From assembly GCF_000972845.2 (NCBI RefSeq), contig NC_040011.1, positions 22,929,062 to 22,993,061 on the forward strand: a DNA stretch of 64,000 nucleotides, read 5' to 3'. A program made the translations under genes and the position numbers. The notes under the pieces are model-generated. The model did no database searches. It worked only from the letters and a program-made list of their open reading frames with translations, and was not told the origin of the DNA. Within the stretch, counting starts at the first letter, position 1; each line of letters starts with the position of its first letter. This stretch comes from Larimichthys crocea (lineage: Eukaryota; Chordata; Actinopteri; Sciaenidae). This document shows positions 12,430 to 24,620 of this stretch, piece by piece.

Positions 12430-12852
12430 AAATACATGAATCTCTGCGGCTGTGAAGTGAAGCCCGTACCAAAAACTGCAGTTTCTCAAACAGCCACTTG
12501 AGGCTGGCTGCAGAATAGGTCAATCTCCATAACCACCTATATTAAAATGTCCAACTTCACAGCAGCCTGGTACAACAAACAGTTTTGGTCTCTATAGCTA
12601 ATTTCCCCATTCATTACACCTGTACTGAGGGTGAATTTTTATAACACTTACCTGTTCAAATTTTATCATGGCTTATTCAAAATGAACAGAGCGCTCACTT
12701 TGATTGACAGGTGGGTGCCGTTACAGATGGCTTATTAGAGCACCCAGCCGTCATTGAGGCCGCCTCAGGTCTGCAGATGATCCACTACACTGTGCTCCAA
12801 AACAGAAATATGTGTGTGATGTCATGTATACATCTATTCTTTATACTGTCAG
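12430..12852 (+). repeat. Dispersed repeat family X, copy A
   Basis: Shared with 48380-48908 in the same order and orientation: CAGCCACTTGAGGCT, AAAATGTCCAACTTCA, AACAGTTTTGG, then TATAGCTAATTTCCCC, GTTACAGATGGCTT and a tail ending in a CATACTGTC-like word. Family X is my local name. The two copies are diverged by many substitutions and small indels. I recognise the pattern as common in percomorph fish but cannot name its class. This copy carries TGATTGACAG at 12701-12710, a perfect PBX/MEIS-type composite word. Confidence 0.75.
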
Positions 12853-12969
12853 TGGTCTTCAGTGCAAATTCTAACCCCTCAGTCAAATCAGTGTATTTTA
12901 CTGTATGGAGGTTACTGAAATTTAAAAAGCAAGCAACTATTATTGCTGAAATGATAAAATCAGATCTTT

Positions 12970-13090
12970 ATTTTTTGGGCCTTTTCAAGCTTTTATTGTA
13001 TAGAGTCAGCCGAAGAGTCACAGGAATGTGGGGAGAGAGAGATGGGGAATGACATGCAGCAAATGGCCGCTGGTCGGATATGGACACCCC
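12970..13090 (+). repeat. Fish dispersed repeat (GACATGCAGCAAA type)
   Basis: The order TTTATTG, ACAGGAATGTGGGGAGAGAGAG, GGGGAATGACATGCAGCAAA, GGCCGCTGGTCGGA is the hallmark of a very common fish repeat. It is diverged and short and has no coding sequence. Class unknown to me. Confidence 0.6.
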
Positions 13091-14854
13091 GATAAATCAG
13101 ATCTTTGAGCCAACAAATGTCCTATTCAAGTTATTATTATAAAAGACAAGAAAACCTCACGTTGGAGAAGCTGGAATTGGTTAATATGTAACAATTTTGC
13201 TTGAAAATCCACTGTTGATGAGAATGCGTGTAAATGTCAATGAATACTGACATCACACCTAAAGTCAAGCAAAATTACAAAAACAATACTGTAGACTCTA
13301 GACAGACAGAGCTTTAACTGGATATAGACATACACAATGCACAATTACACACTCATAAATTGTTGGACAGCTGACGTCTAATACCAGAGATGATACTGGC
13401 TCTAAGAGGTGCTATTATTACAAACTATTAACTCACACCACTAAAACTGCCCCAGCCACACCACAGCATCACCCCCATTTTTAGAGAGGAAATTCAATAA
13501 TAATAAATCAAACGATGTCGGGGGTGCAGAGCCAAAACTCTCAACCAGAAATAAAATGTTTCATCCTCCAAAGAGGCAAAGAGGAAGTGTCTGCAGTGAC
13601 ATGCCTCCGCCATGAGAAACAAGACCTGACCACAGCTCCATGTGAAACCTATTTAAGATTACAAGCCGAGAAAGAGAGACAGAGGGGGTTAAAGAGAGGG
13701 AGGTGAGGTTAAGCATGGAGGGAGGAGAGTCACGTGGGGGAGAAAGGGAGAGAACGGAAACATGGCACATGATCATGAATAGCAGAGCGGAGTGTATGAG
13801 TGTGTGTGTGTGTGTGTGAGCTGTGGATGAACGTGCACATGCTTGTGCTCTCAGCAGAGGAATTTAGATTCCATAGAAAACTCTGATGATGAAAGTGTGT
13901 GTTCGTGTGGGCTTTTCCTCACCATATGTTCCAGCTGAGACAATAGAGACAAAGGGAAGATATTACACGAGTACTGCAGCAGACAGAAATATATATATAT
14001 AAGCTATAATAAGTTCATATTGCTGTTTACATAATACACTTCTTAGGAGTGTCACATTCATTCCCTTAGCAATCATGATTTAGCAACCTAAATTCAAAAT
14101 ATAGTGTGGATAAAGTGTGGGAGTTACATTATAATTTATGGAGAGAAGATTTTTTAAATTTAATCTCCCCAAAGCAGGTGTACGTTATAAATATATATAT
14201 ATATGTAATATGTAATACATGTTGCTGAAAGGTTAGAAAGATGGGAGCGATTATAGGTAGAAGTGGGAGCACATCTCCTCTGACAGATCATAATTACACT
14301 GACATATACATTTAATATTGTTGTTATATGGAGCAAATGTTGGCACAAGTGTGATTTTATCCTGCGTTCACCTGAGATGAGATTTGCAGCTGTGCACATC
14401 CCCACAAACCATCAATAACAGTCTCCTTCTGTTATAGCTAATGCTGTCTTTCTCTTCCTTTTTTTATGAATGTTACACTAAATGTGTGTCATTTGGTCAC
14501 AGTCTCAAGCAAGTCCCAAGTCATTTTTTCTTGTCATGTCTAGTCATAGTTTATGTTTTTTGTCAAGTCCAGCCACTTCTTCATTATTCAGTATGATCTC
14601 CACACTAAAGACATGGAGGAACTGACTGGAAATCTAGCCTGCAACCTGTAATGTATGCAGAATCTTATGTGGAGACAGTGACGTTGATATTTTCTAGCCA
14701 CGCAGGAAATATGCATCATGAAAGCGGAGGATGCTCCCCATGTCGCATGACTTACTGATAATGTAAGTAAAGTGTAAGTAAAGTGACTTTCAGATGGAAA
14801 CCTCCTACAAAAGTTGCCAAATAACTTCTTCCGTGTTTCGAGGTGGCATGTCTT

Positions 14855-14988
14855 TGTCTGCCCTGTGATGAACTGGCGACTTGTCCATGGTGTGCCCCGC
14901 CTCTTGCCCAATGTCAGCTGGGATAGGCTCCAGCCCACGCATGACCCTAGTGAAGATAAGCGGTTACAGATAATGTATGTATGTATGT
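14855..14988 (+). mobile_element. L2-type LINE 3' tail
   Basis: The sequence contains CCCTGTGATGAACTGGCGAC, GTCAGCTGGGATAGGCTCCA and AAGATAAGCGGTTACAGATA, and ends in an ATGT microsatellite (14973-14987). This is the characteristic 3' end of fish L2/Maui-like LINEs and of SINEs that borrow that tail, with its short tandem repeat terminus. Only the last ~130 bp are recognisable, as expected for a 5'-truncated insertion. No reverse transcriptase sequence is left. Confidence 0.85.
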
Positions 14989-15017
14989 CTTTGTCTCAGG
15001 TATATATATGTATATAT

Positions 15018-15019
<2 letters not shown>

Positions 15020-15069
<50 letters not shown>

Positions 15070-15165
15070 TTTTGTCCTTGCCCCTTAATCAGACGAATGA
15101 AAGCACCACATTCTTCCTGGTGGGTTTAGCAAACACACCCACACTAAAGTGACCTGGAGACTCAG

Positions 15166-15230
<65 letters not shown>
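15020..15230 (+). repeat. Twin (GT)n microsatellites
   Basis: Two long GT tracts (15020-15067 and 15167-15230) are separated by 99 bp of unique sequence. Both have GT on the plus strand. Alternating purine-pyrimidine tracts of this length can adopt Z-DNA. Confidence 0.95.
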
Positions 15231-15231
<1 letters not shown>

Positions 15232-18200
15232 TTATGTCAAAGTAGGTAAACTCCACCTGTGTGATGTGTTCCACTGAAATTCTCTTTTTCCTGTTTTCTC
15301 CATCTTTCATACACACTAAGATATAGAGTACCTGTATATACACAGTGAATGTTGACACATAGGCCCACTCCACCATTACTTTAGGCTACTTTATTTATTG
15401 TGTGCATTCTTCTCCCTTGTCAAAATCTAGTGCCTACATTACCCACAATGCAACTCTACGGTTGCAGTTTGGTTGAGTTGTGCTAGTAGGGGCTAATGCA
15501 CTAGCCTTGAGGAGGACCGGGCTACAGAAGTCTGGTAAGCTCACTTCTAAATCTACACCCCTAGAAAAAGTTTTATTTTCAAACTTAAGCTTCAGCTCCA
15601 ACCAACGCTGACTCAAGTGACATCACTACACAAGCTTGTATTTATAAAAGAAAAATGGTTAATTCCAAAGTTACATGATCTCACTTTAAATGACAATCAT
15701 CATTTATTCCATAACCTTTAAAATCAACTTTTGTCGAGTGTAAAAAAAAGTTCAAGAGAGTTAAACTGTTTCCATTTTCATTCAGCCTTTCAGACGTAAT
15801 ATATCACAATTTACACAGAACTTCCTTTTTACATAAGTGAAACTGAGTTAATGGTGTGTCCTCCATGCTGTATATTTCACTCTTGGCTGTCCTTTTATTA
15901 GCTGTTTCCAGGTTGTTCTACTTTCCTCTCCCTCTTCCTTCACATCCTCACACCTCCTCTCTTTCCTACCTTTCAACTCTTCCTTTCTTGCTCAATTTGT
16001 TTCTTTCTTGGCTTTTGCTACCCACATTCTGTCTTCCTCCCTGGCCAAGGGAAACAGTACAGACTAGTACGCTTGAGGGCTCATATTTCCCAGGAAAAAT
16101 TCAATTTGTGCTCACCATGTACTTGCACATAAACCACAGTGAAATCTTTATATATAAAATGTAAAATTAGGGAAGATTGGAGCCATTTTCCCGGCGATTG
16201 CCGGCCTTTTGTAAGCCACAAGCAGCGTGCTGGCTGAAGTGATGAGGGAAGTGTTTTCTTTTTGAACCTTTATGTAACCTGCAGTGCCGACTAAGAACAA
16301 CATATTGACAATGACAAGAGGCAAAAGGCTTGTTGGAGAGGAAGTGAGGCGAAGTGTTTCACAGTTACACAGAGGTGTGAAAGGCTTTTTCCTCACAGCC
16401 TTTGTTGAACTACTGACAGTGTTTTCCATGTTGACTTTGTTTTTCATGAGCACGTCTGTGGTCTCACACACACAAGACTAGAGGTAAACCATATTTTGGA
16501 AAATCACAGCCGGCATCAGACCTCGTCCGACACACATTCCACCAAAGGCGACATGTTTATTTGATGATGATTACAGCTTGTTTTTTTTTTTTGTTGTTTC
16601 TTAGAGAGTCCTGGATAGACGGCGTATACCAGCTTCGTACGTTGTGTAATGTCACTGTTATTCAAACAGCAACACATTCTGTTGATGCATTTGTTTGCGC
16701 CTGTGTCCTTGGTGATAAAAATCTTTGCAACAACAAATACCAGGTCATAAATCAGACACACACACAGCCAACGAACAGCCACAACCACAACAGGTGTTAA
16801 GAGGAAACCATTTGTCTTCCTGCGAGGGTGGTTTGTACTGTGTGCGTGTGTGTCATCACACAAAGCCTTATTTGTGACCAAACTCTTTTTATGGTTTTTA
16901 ATTGTCACAAACAAGCTTCTGCAAATTCAGCACTTATCACGCTTCTATTTTTAAAAATGTGTGGTTTAACAAAAAAACTAATCAGCATTGCAAAACCACT
17001 CTCATGGCCTTTAACTGAGGCAAAAAAAGCACTGCAGCTTCATCAAGTTACGAGTTAACATACTGACTTTGTTGATAGGGAGCTGCAGAGGTGCTCAGTA
17101 ATCTAGGAAAGGGGAATATTAAGTATCGCAGGCGGCACATTGACGTCAAAGCAGACTGTTGATCTGCCTGATTTGTGCGTCCTGCATTGGAACAGACTTG
17201 CTCCTGCCAGTGTGAAAAAAAAAAAAAAAAAAAAAAAAGAGTTAAGAAAACAATTGCGCCAGTGAGTTTGAATGGCTGTCAGCCAAGCATCTCAGACACC
17301 TGGGCTCGGACCAAACAGCTCTCCCCCTGTTGGAGGGAAAAGACCCACCGCTATGGAGGTCGCGGTCGGTCAAAGGCATCTGTGACTGAACACAAAGATA
17401 TTCTGATACAGCCCAATGCTGCTGCTGGAGGTTTTATTAAAAAGCCCTCAACAACCAGCCCCTCTCTTGAGGGGGAGAGGGATGTTACGACACTGTGAGA
17501 TCTTGAGGGAGGCCGGGCATGCAGGGTTGGCACAGCCTGTCAGTTGTCGTCACCTCTACGTGTTCTGCATCCAAAGAGCAACTTCCAGCTCTGTTCTTAC
17601 TGTGTTCATGCAGGGATATCCTGATTTTCTTTTGTCAACAACTTGTCAACATCTGCTAAGTGCTCATTGCTGTGGTGTTTTTGCACTTCACCTCCTGGAG
17701 GTCACCTGCCAATCACACAGCACAGGGAGGTCTGCGACACCTGTTAAGTTAAAGTTTCCCTAAGTTGTGCGCTCCGTGACTGTCATCATTCATTTCCTGT
17801 TTATTCCAAACAAACAGTATTACAGGAAACGCATTAATCCTGTTCATCTGAGGATGTTTTCCAAGAAAAAAGACCGGACATCTTTACATCAGCAAACACA
17901 AAAGCTTTTTTTTTTTTTTAACCGTATATTATTCAGATCACTTCTGAATGAAAATATCAGAAGATTATGCTGCACATAGGCATTATTAGTAAGTGATGTA
18001 TGCTGATAGTCCCTGCAGAGTAGTGTAAAAAAAAAAAAAGTCCTCCAGACCAAAAATATGTCCATAGCAACACACTATTATTCATAGCAATAGTCTGCTA
18101 TATGAAAATAACAGACAACAAAATGTCATATTCGACCAATCAAAATAGAGTATTAAACAAAGCTATGCAATAAGCTGTTACAAGCAGACAGAAAAAGTAT

Positions 18201-19338
18201 CAACTTAAATTTAGATTAGAAGAGCATAAAACAATAAAACAGGCAATACAGAAGGAAAACTAAATGTGAAAATGATGTATGAAAAAAAAGAAGACTAGCA
18301 TAAATGAATGGTTCCACACCATTATGACGGTATTTTTCGTCATGCAGCTACACACAATATAAAGTAGGATTCATAATGAGAGCAGATAAAAAAAAAAAAA
18401 AATTGCAAATTGGCCACTTACTTTTCCAGAGTTTGAAATTTGCATAAGAATCAACAGTGAGTATGCACTGTTTGTTCTCCATGGCTATATCTTAATCAAA
18501 TAAAAGGTTTGTTTAGTCTAAAGGATGCCAAGTGTTTCTGCTCAAATTCATCATAGAAGTTAAAAACACTCTCATGCCTATAGCAAGGATCCTCAGTTCA
18601 GAATTAAATTGTATACTTATATTATACTGATATTTAAAGTGCTCTATTGAAACCTGAGAGGGCTTCAGATTTTCAGCAAGGCTACAAACAAGGCCTGGAA
18701 CTGATTCAGTGAATGTGACAGGGTGCAATAAATCCTCCAGGCCTTTACCTGTCAGTGCTTGATCAGAAATAGAAAAAAAAGACAGACGTGGAGTAGCATC
18801 ACACCTTCCTCCAGGACCGAGTTAAGCCCTTCGTCTTCTTCTTCTTTGAGACGCTACGATTACAGTATCAAATGTTGCTTCTGTTAAGGAAAGCGATGGC
18901 AGAGGTGAGCTGGAAGCAATTTTCTGGGTGCGAGTTAAAGGTGTGTGTGTGTGCGTATGCGTTGTCAGTGAAGGGTGGGAAGGTGAGGGTTAGGAAACCA
19001 GATGTCAGGTAGGATGGGCAGGTAGGAAGACAGGTGATTTTAACAAGCTTCCAGCAATGAGCTGACAACAACCGTGTCCTCCTGCATGACCCTCCCACCT
19101 CCCACCTCCTACTCCTCTCGACCCGGCCTCCCCCTCCTCTCAGACAAGTCTGAAATCCCAGGAATGTAATTAAAGTCAAAGCTTCAGGTAGTCCGACTGC
19201 CAAGACTGAGGACTGAAATGAGCTCAGTGCACCCATTTGTCACTTCAACAACAACATGAGTTATCCGTAAAAAACTCAATTAATCACCCCCCTCATTGAG
19301 TTTTCATTTCTAAACTTTCCAAAGTGGTAAAAAAAAAG

Positions 19339-19560
19339 GCCATAGGAGCTGTGGTGGTCTAATAGTGTGAGCTTATGAACAGATCACCAGTTAGATTCCT
19401 GGAGCAACAGGATAAGGTTGAGCTTCAGGCTTGAGCTTTTGCTTCAATTGTTTTCATGTCAGTGAAAAAAGAAAAGACTGGTTGTACTGGTCAATGTCCA
19501 GGTGTGAATGTGAGAGTAGGAGCAGGGTGTTTAATCATCTTTATGCTCATCAATATTAAT
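19339..19560 (+). mobile_element. Probable tRNA-derived SINE, degenerate
   Basis: TGGTCTAATAG at 19354-19364 resembles a pol III A box. CCAGTTAGATTCCTGG around 19387-19402 resembles a B box (GTTCGATTCC with a few changes). The spacing of about 35 bp is right for a tRNA-like head. The body runs to a GAATGTGAGAGTAGGAG stretch. The B box is mutated, so it is probably inactive. Confidence 0.45.
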
Positions 19561-22500
19561 AGTTATTAGCCATTAGTAACAGTTCAAAAGCTCACAAAGA
19601 GGTTTTTTGTTGCTTGGCTGCTATATTAGATTGCATCACATTCTTTAGGTGTTATACATGATGTTATATTCTCCGCACACAATGTATTTACTATGAAACA
19701 CGGACTTGTTTAACCCTAGTCAGATTGATGAGATCATATACAATTGTTCTTGTTTCTAGCATTGTTTTATTTGGCTGTTACATTTTGAAGGATCAACAAC
19801 ACCGTCAACAAGCATCTCCAGGCATGCTTGCTCGCACATTGCAGATACATTACTGCAGACCCACGAGCTGTCGTGCATCAACAGTGCCAGAAATGTAGTA
19901 GCCTTAAGGCTGGTATTACAGCACACACTTTGCTTATTAACAATGTCATGTGACTGTACACAGGAAACACATGGTAGCGAAAATACTGATTGAATACAGG
20001 AAAGAAGGATTTAAGGGAAAATATGTTGCTGTGCTGAATCTGAGCAGAAGACAGGAGACCCCCAATAGATCACTGTTAAAGCTCCACGATGATATCAAGT
20101 GCAGCTGACAGAAGATTTGTCACACAACTGCAAAGCCTCTATACGACCAGTGGACAGATGGAGAGAGATACAAGTGAGAGCAAGTCAGTGACAGCATGTA
20201 TGATATGAAAATTGAAACGAGACTGCTGAGTGGCCTCCAGCTTCAATAACCATCTTGCTGTTGATTTACAAGCCCCCCTCTCCTGCCCTTCATCCAGCTC
20301 GCTGCCTGGCAGCGTGGGGCTTGACGCACGGCTGACCGATGTTCGTCGGCTGCGGCTCACCCAGCTGCCTACTGCATTACCAGTAAGCATGCCAAGTCAA
20401 ATATAATGGCTCAGTGCTGTCACACAGAGATGGAGAGGTCCAGCTACTCTCAATGTCCACACCATGGCACTACCACTCATTCCTCCGAGTTATATAAGCT
20501 TTTAACTTTGGCAGAGTGTGTGTGGTAAGCAGTGTGTCACGATACTGAGAGAAAATGTAAAAACATACAGTATATAAATTTAATATAGGGATATATTAAC
20601 ATATAATTCTGCAGGCTTCAGCTGTGACAGTTTGATATCACTGTTTGGTGTCATAATTTGCATTAAAAGCAGTTTGATTGGCCAAACATGCACTTAAATC
20701 ATCAACGAGATGATCAAAAATGTTGTTTAGGATATTTAAAGTCACAGGTCATTAATGCCATACTGTCTAATTTATCACAATACTGTGGTTTGAGCAAATC
20801 ATATTAAAATAATAAAACAATAATCTGGGTGAAAAGAGGGTTAAAACAGCATTTGCAGTGCAAACACTCTTTATGGTTATCTTTTATTCAGAGGAACTCA
20901 TGTAATCAGAGGCTGATTTGTCTTTCTTTGTTAGTCTCTATTACCAGAAGCATTTTCTGAGTGGTCAACATTGCAAGAGGGTCTCATTTATTCTAAACTG
21001 TGGTGATCGGTGTCTTCCTGCAGCAGGAAACACAAACACTTTTGGATTTGTGTTGGGAATAACATTCAGATCAAAAAGCGATCTGCTACTTTTTCAAGAA
21101 AACATGTTTTTTCAACCTGAAAACTGTTACAGTGATGAGATGCAAATGCACGTCTTGATGTTAAAACGTCAAACCTCCAGCTTGTAGAGAGATGCTAGTC
21201 AAGATGTGACTAATCAACAGTCACAGTCAGTGGGTTCGGACATTTACTTGTTTATTTACTTGCTGATTTGTTGCATTTGTCCCTTGTTGCTCTTTTCTTG
21301 TAAACACAGCATTATCTTTAGTACTGCTTCACTCTGTTATCTGTATCCTGTTTTCTCTCAGACTTCCCCTCAGTGATCACAGGAGTTTAAAGTTTCATCT
21401 AATCTAATTTGATCTATAGCGTTGGTATGTAAAATATAATACGTACACAGGTGAGACCCGGCTTTTTTTTCCACCTCTTATCAACTCTTATCAGCTTGAC
21501 TGTGGCACGTCTTTGAATTTTTGTGGGGTTTCAAGAACTCAGTGGCAAGTGACTGCAAACCTCCATTCCACAGATGAGACAATATACCAGAAACCCCGAT
21601 GTCAAACACAACACCTGATAGCGGGAGATTGGTTTCTTACTGCATACCTCCACCAGGTGTACGCCTGCTTTAGGCTGCTTTTTGGGTGGGGGCTGCCGAG
21701 TCAAGAATCAGGGAAAGAGCATGTACTTTCAGGATATGAGGCGGCCCTATAGATAACCTCAGACTGCCCTCGAGAGGATCAAAATGTCAAAAGAAAAGAC
21801 GGAAACACCTCAACACCTCCCTGTCCTGATCAGAGTAGATTTTAGAACAGTTTTCTGTACTGCAGGAAGGTTGGAGTGTGCACACATGTATGTGTTCATA
21901 AATGTCAAAGCCTATCTAAGCCTGGTATCAGATCTTCAGATCTTGAGGGATTCTTCATAAGATATTTTTATGATTGAATGTGGAATAAATAATGTTACAT
22001 ACAAATAAAAAAATCTAGTACTTTTGTTTATATTTAACTGAGTATTTGTTAAGTCTATGAAATGTTCTTGAGAAATGAAAAATATGAAACATAACAGGTT
22101 TCCATATCACAAGGTGAAGCTGTATCCAGAGAATATTTCATATTTTTGCTTGATAATTAATCAGTTTATCAATACAATTGTTTGATTGTGAAAATGTATT
22201 TATTGGCCAATTGTTTCAGAACTAAGGCACACAAATAGGGAAATACCTGACATCACCTTTTCCACACAGTTGAAAGTAGAGGACCTCATAGGTCTGCTCT
22301 GACCCATCCCAAGTCATGTGGGTCCGAATTATATTCAGTTTAATCAAATTTGGTAGCATCTAATTGCTTCTGTTGCCTCTTGGTGTCAAAATGTCCAATA
22401 GCTAAGCAGACATCAGGTGATGTGGGGAGTCATTATCAGTGCAGGACAAATAGCATATATTGTTGCTCATTAAGTGGTGGCACATGTTGCTGCAAATTTT

Positions 22501-23400
22501 TATGTTCTCTATCATTTTGAGTCTGTTCAGGTTTTGAAAGAGGTTTGACTATCCTTGGATTGTTTTTGGATCAGGTCTCTTTTTTCGCTAATTAATGAAT
22601 GCATATTGGGTTCAGACATTAGTTTGCTTTTAGAACACTCCTATGTGTACTCCAAACCAATAAAAATAGTACAGGCATGAATCGATATTATATAACATGG
22701 TTGGCTGGTTAATGTGTTTATGCAAGAGGAACCTATAGATGCTCGGAGAACATAGTTTCAAGATCAAAACATTTGCCTCCTGCATCATCTCATGCAGTCA
22801 AATGAAAGAAAGAACCCACAGATCACAGATTCTTCTGTAAACGGCAGTACTCACAAACATGTTGCGCAGAAAGCACGACTGGGACAACAATGAAACAAGT
22901 GTTTTCACAGCCCGCCATGGCACGCTAGTGTCCGAATGGACCAGCATGACAGTTCTATCATGTCTGTGACCCTTAAAGCCTAAATATACAGTGGGGATTT
23001 ACATTCAGGGGAAAAGATATACTGCACATTGTATGGGAATGTTTGTTTTCTTCTGTCATATGGTATATAAACTACAAGGCATGTTGAAGGTCAACAACAA
23101 ACATGATTTCTGTGACAAGGAACAAGACAGAGATAGATAGACAGAAATATTCTGCACCATAATACAGTACACAATGAGCACAGGCCAAATCCTACCGCAC
23201 TTAAAGTCGGTTAATGAGTTTAATTGGCCTAAAGTTGATGCATTTAACGGCTCTTAAAAAGCTGTACCCTTTTTCTTACAGTTTCTTGTTTGTTTTTGTT
23301 TGTTTCTGCTCAGGACAAAGTGTATCACACAGCAGACGAATGCAGAGAGACAAATCTGTCACACAAAGAAGTGTTTGTACGATTACTCCCAGTCTGCTGT

Positions 23401-23490
23401 GAGATCACGAGGGTGCACACAGTACAGACACGACACAGACATCATGAGATCACAAGGGCTGACACAGTACAGACCCGACATGGACATAAT
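23401..23490 (+). repeat. 45 bp tandem duplication
   Basis: 23401-23445 and 23446-23490 align end to end with 37 of 45 positions identical. Each copy starts GAGATCAC and contains ACAGTACAGAC. It lies about 350 bp inside the last intron from the penultimate exon's donor site. Confidence 0.85.
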
Positions 23491-23838
23491 GGAAAAGCAC
23501 AGTAACATCTCACTGCAATGCAGACAACAGTCAAATGGTAAAGATGTAGAATGCTTGGTTTGAAACATTTACATTGGATTATTAAACTTTTTAAAACTAC
23601 AAACTATTATTAAACTATAAACTATTCTTCAGAATGAACTGAAAAGTCTGAAAAGTTGCATGGTTGTAAAGATAATATCTCAAAATCTGGTTAAGAGAAA
23701 ACTAGATGGTTTTCCAAAGCCAAACATTCTTTGCCTTACATATTTCATACTTCTGTGACAGTCACTACTGGATTCAATGTTATATTGCTTTCCTTTTCCT
23801 GTTGAACTCATAAATTAATCAAAGAAAATGTAACGCAC

Positions 23839-24003
23839 CTCTGCTCCAGAATACTTGTCGGTCTGAGTCACTAAGTCGTCAAGGGACACATTTTGGGCAA
23901 CAGGCATATTTCGGAACTGGAGAGAAAATATCTCTCGGCGGGTTGGAGGATCTGGAAGAGGCACAAACACGATTCGGTCGAGGCGACCTGGACGCATCAG
24001 AGC
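23839..24003 (-). CDS. afg2a: AFG2A (SPATA5) penultimate exon, AAA domain 2
   Basis: An internal exon of exactly 55 codons in phase 0 at both ends, read on the minus strand from TTTCCATCCCACAG|GCT to GCAGAG|GTGCGT. It encodes [20 protein letters not shown], then [15 protein letters not shown] and ends YSGAE. The RPGRLDR segment is the second region of homology of the D2 AAA domain and carries the arginine-finger residues that complete the neighbouring subunit's ATP site in the hexamer. [13 protein letters not shown] is typical of the AFG2/SPATA5 branch rather than of p97 or NSF. The final SGAE opens the sensor-2 helix that continues in the exon at 3947-4126. Walker A and B motifs lie in upstream exons not found in this window. 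The gene is not broken here. Paralogue afg2b is the alternative, but the LQF..MP pattern and the matching terminal exon favour afg2a. Confidence 0.95.
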
Positions 24004-24329
24004 CTGTGGGATGGAAAGAAGACAGTCAGACTGGTGTACCTTCATATTTCACAGATTGTCACATTAAAATCTATCAAGTTAAAGTTAAGTACACTTTAAG
24101 GCTGAGAATCAGTGAAATCTTCCATCCGTACACAGCACAGCACTATGGCGCTAATGTTTGACCTCCTTATGGACATTAAATCTAGAAAGTGAAGCTTTCT
24201 CTACTCCTGCATTGATTGTACGCCTCTTTAAACAGAACGAAAAAAAAATGCCTAAAATGCAAACTGTGAAATTTAGAGTGGAGACAATGTTGACGTTATC
24301 TGATATACCCTCCACTTCCTACAGATCAC

Positions 24330-24620
24330 ATCTCCATGACCCCAAAACAATCCTTGAGTACCCAAAGCTGCCGCTGTCTCACTTGTCAGACGTCATTAAG
24401 TGGCAGGCGCCTCTCAAACACAGACAGTCAGACGGACAGACAAATACGTCCTGTCTGCATTTGGTGTCCTCAGCCAGGCTGTGAAAAGCTATGGGATGGG
24501 ATGGCATTGTTTGGTTTGGGTTGACTATCCATTTGACCAGCCAGCTAGCTGAAGGGCAGCGGGATTTGAAAATAACAAAATGCATTTTATTCGCTGTGAA
24601 TTAGCATTTAATTCCAGTGC
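24330..24620. promoter_or_regulatory. Candidate conserved intronic element
   Basis: A non-repetitive stretch with balanced base use and homeodomain-like words (GTCATTAAG, AATTAGCATTTAATTCC). It lies 0.3-0.6 kb upstream of the penultimate exon. The judgement is only from texture, with no alignment behind it. Confidence 0.2.

Larger units (their letters stand above)
4127..23838 (-). other. afg2a: Last intron of afg2a (19.7 kb)
   Basis: The intron is bounded on the minus strand by GAG|GTGCGT at the donor (23838 downward) and TCCCAG|ATA at the acceptor (4127). I see no further exon in it. From 4127 to 6400 and from 9000 to 12400 it is ordinary AT-rich intron with no element I can name. The rest holds two AGGTCC-type element copies, a larger dispersed repeat, another fish repeat, an L2 LINE tail, long GT microsatellites, a tRNA-like SINE and a local tandem duplication, all listed separately. 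16160-16460 and 20250-20360 are non-repetitive but show nothing specific. Confidence 0.85.

Noticed and set aside
17217..17238. Poly-A runs (17217, 38649, 50455 and others) as retrogene tails
   Set aside because: No intronless gene copy or duplicated flanks precede them.
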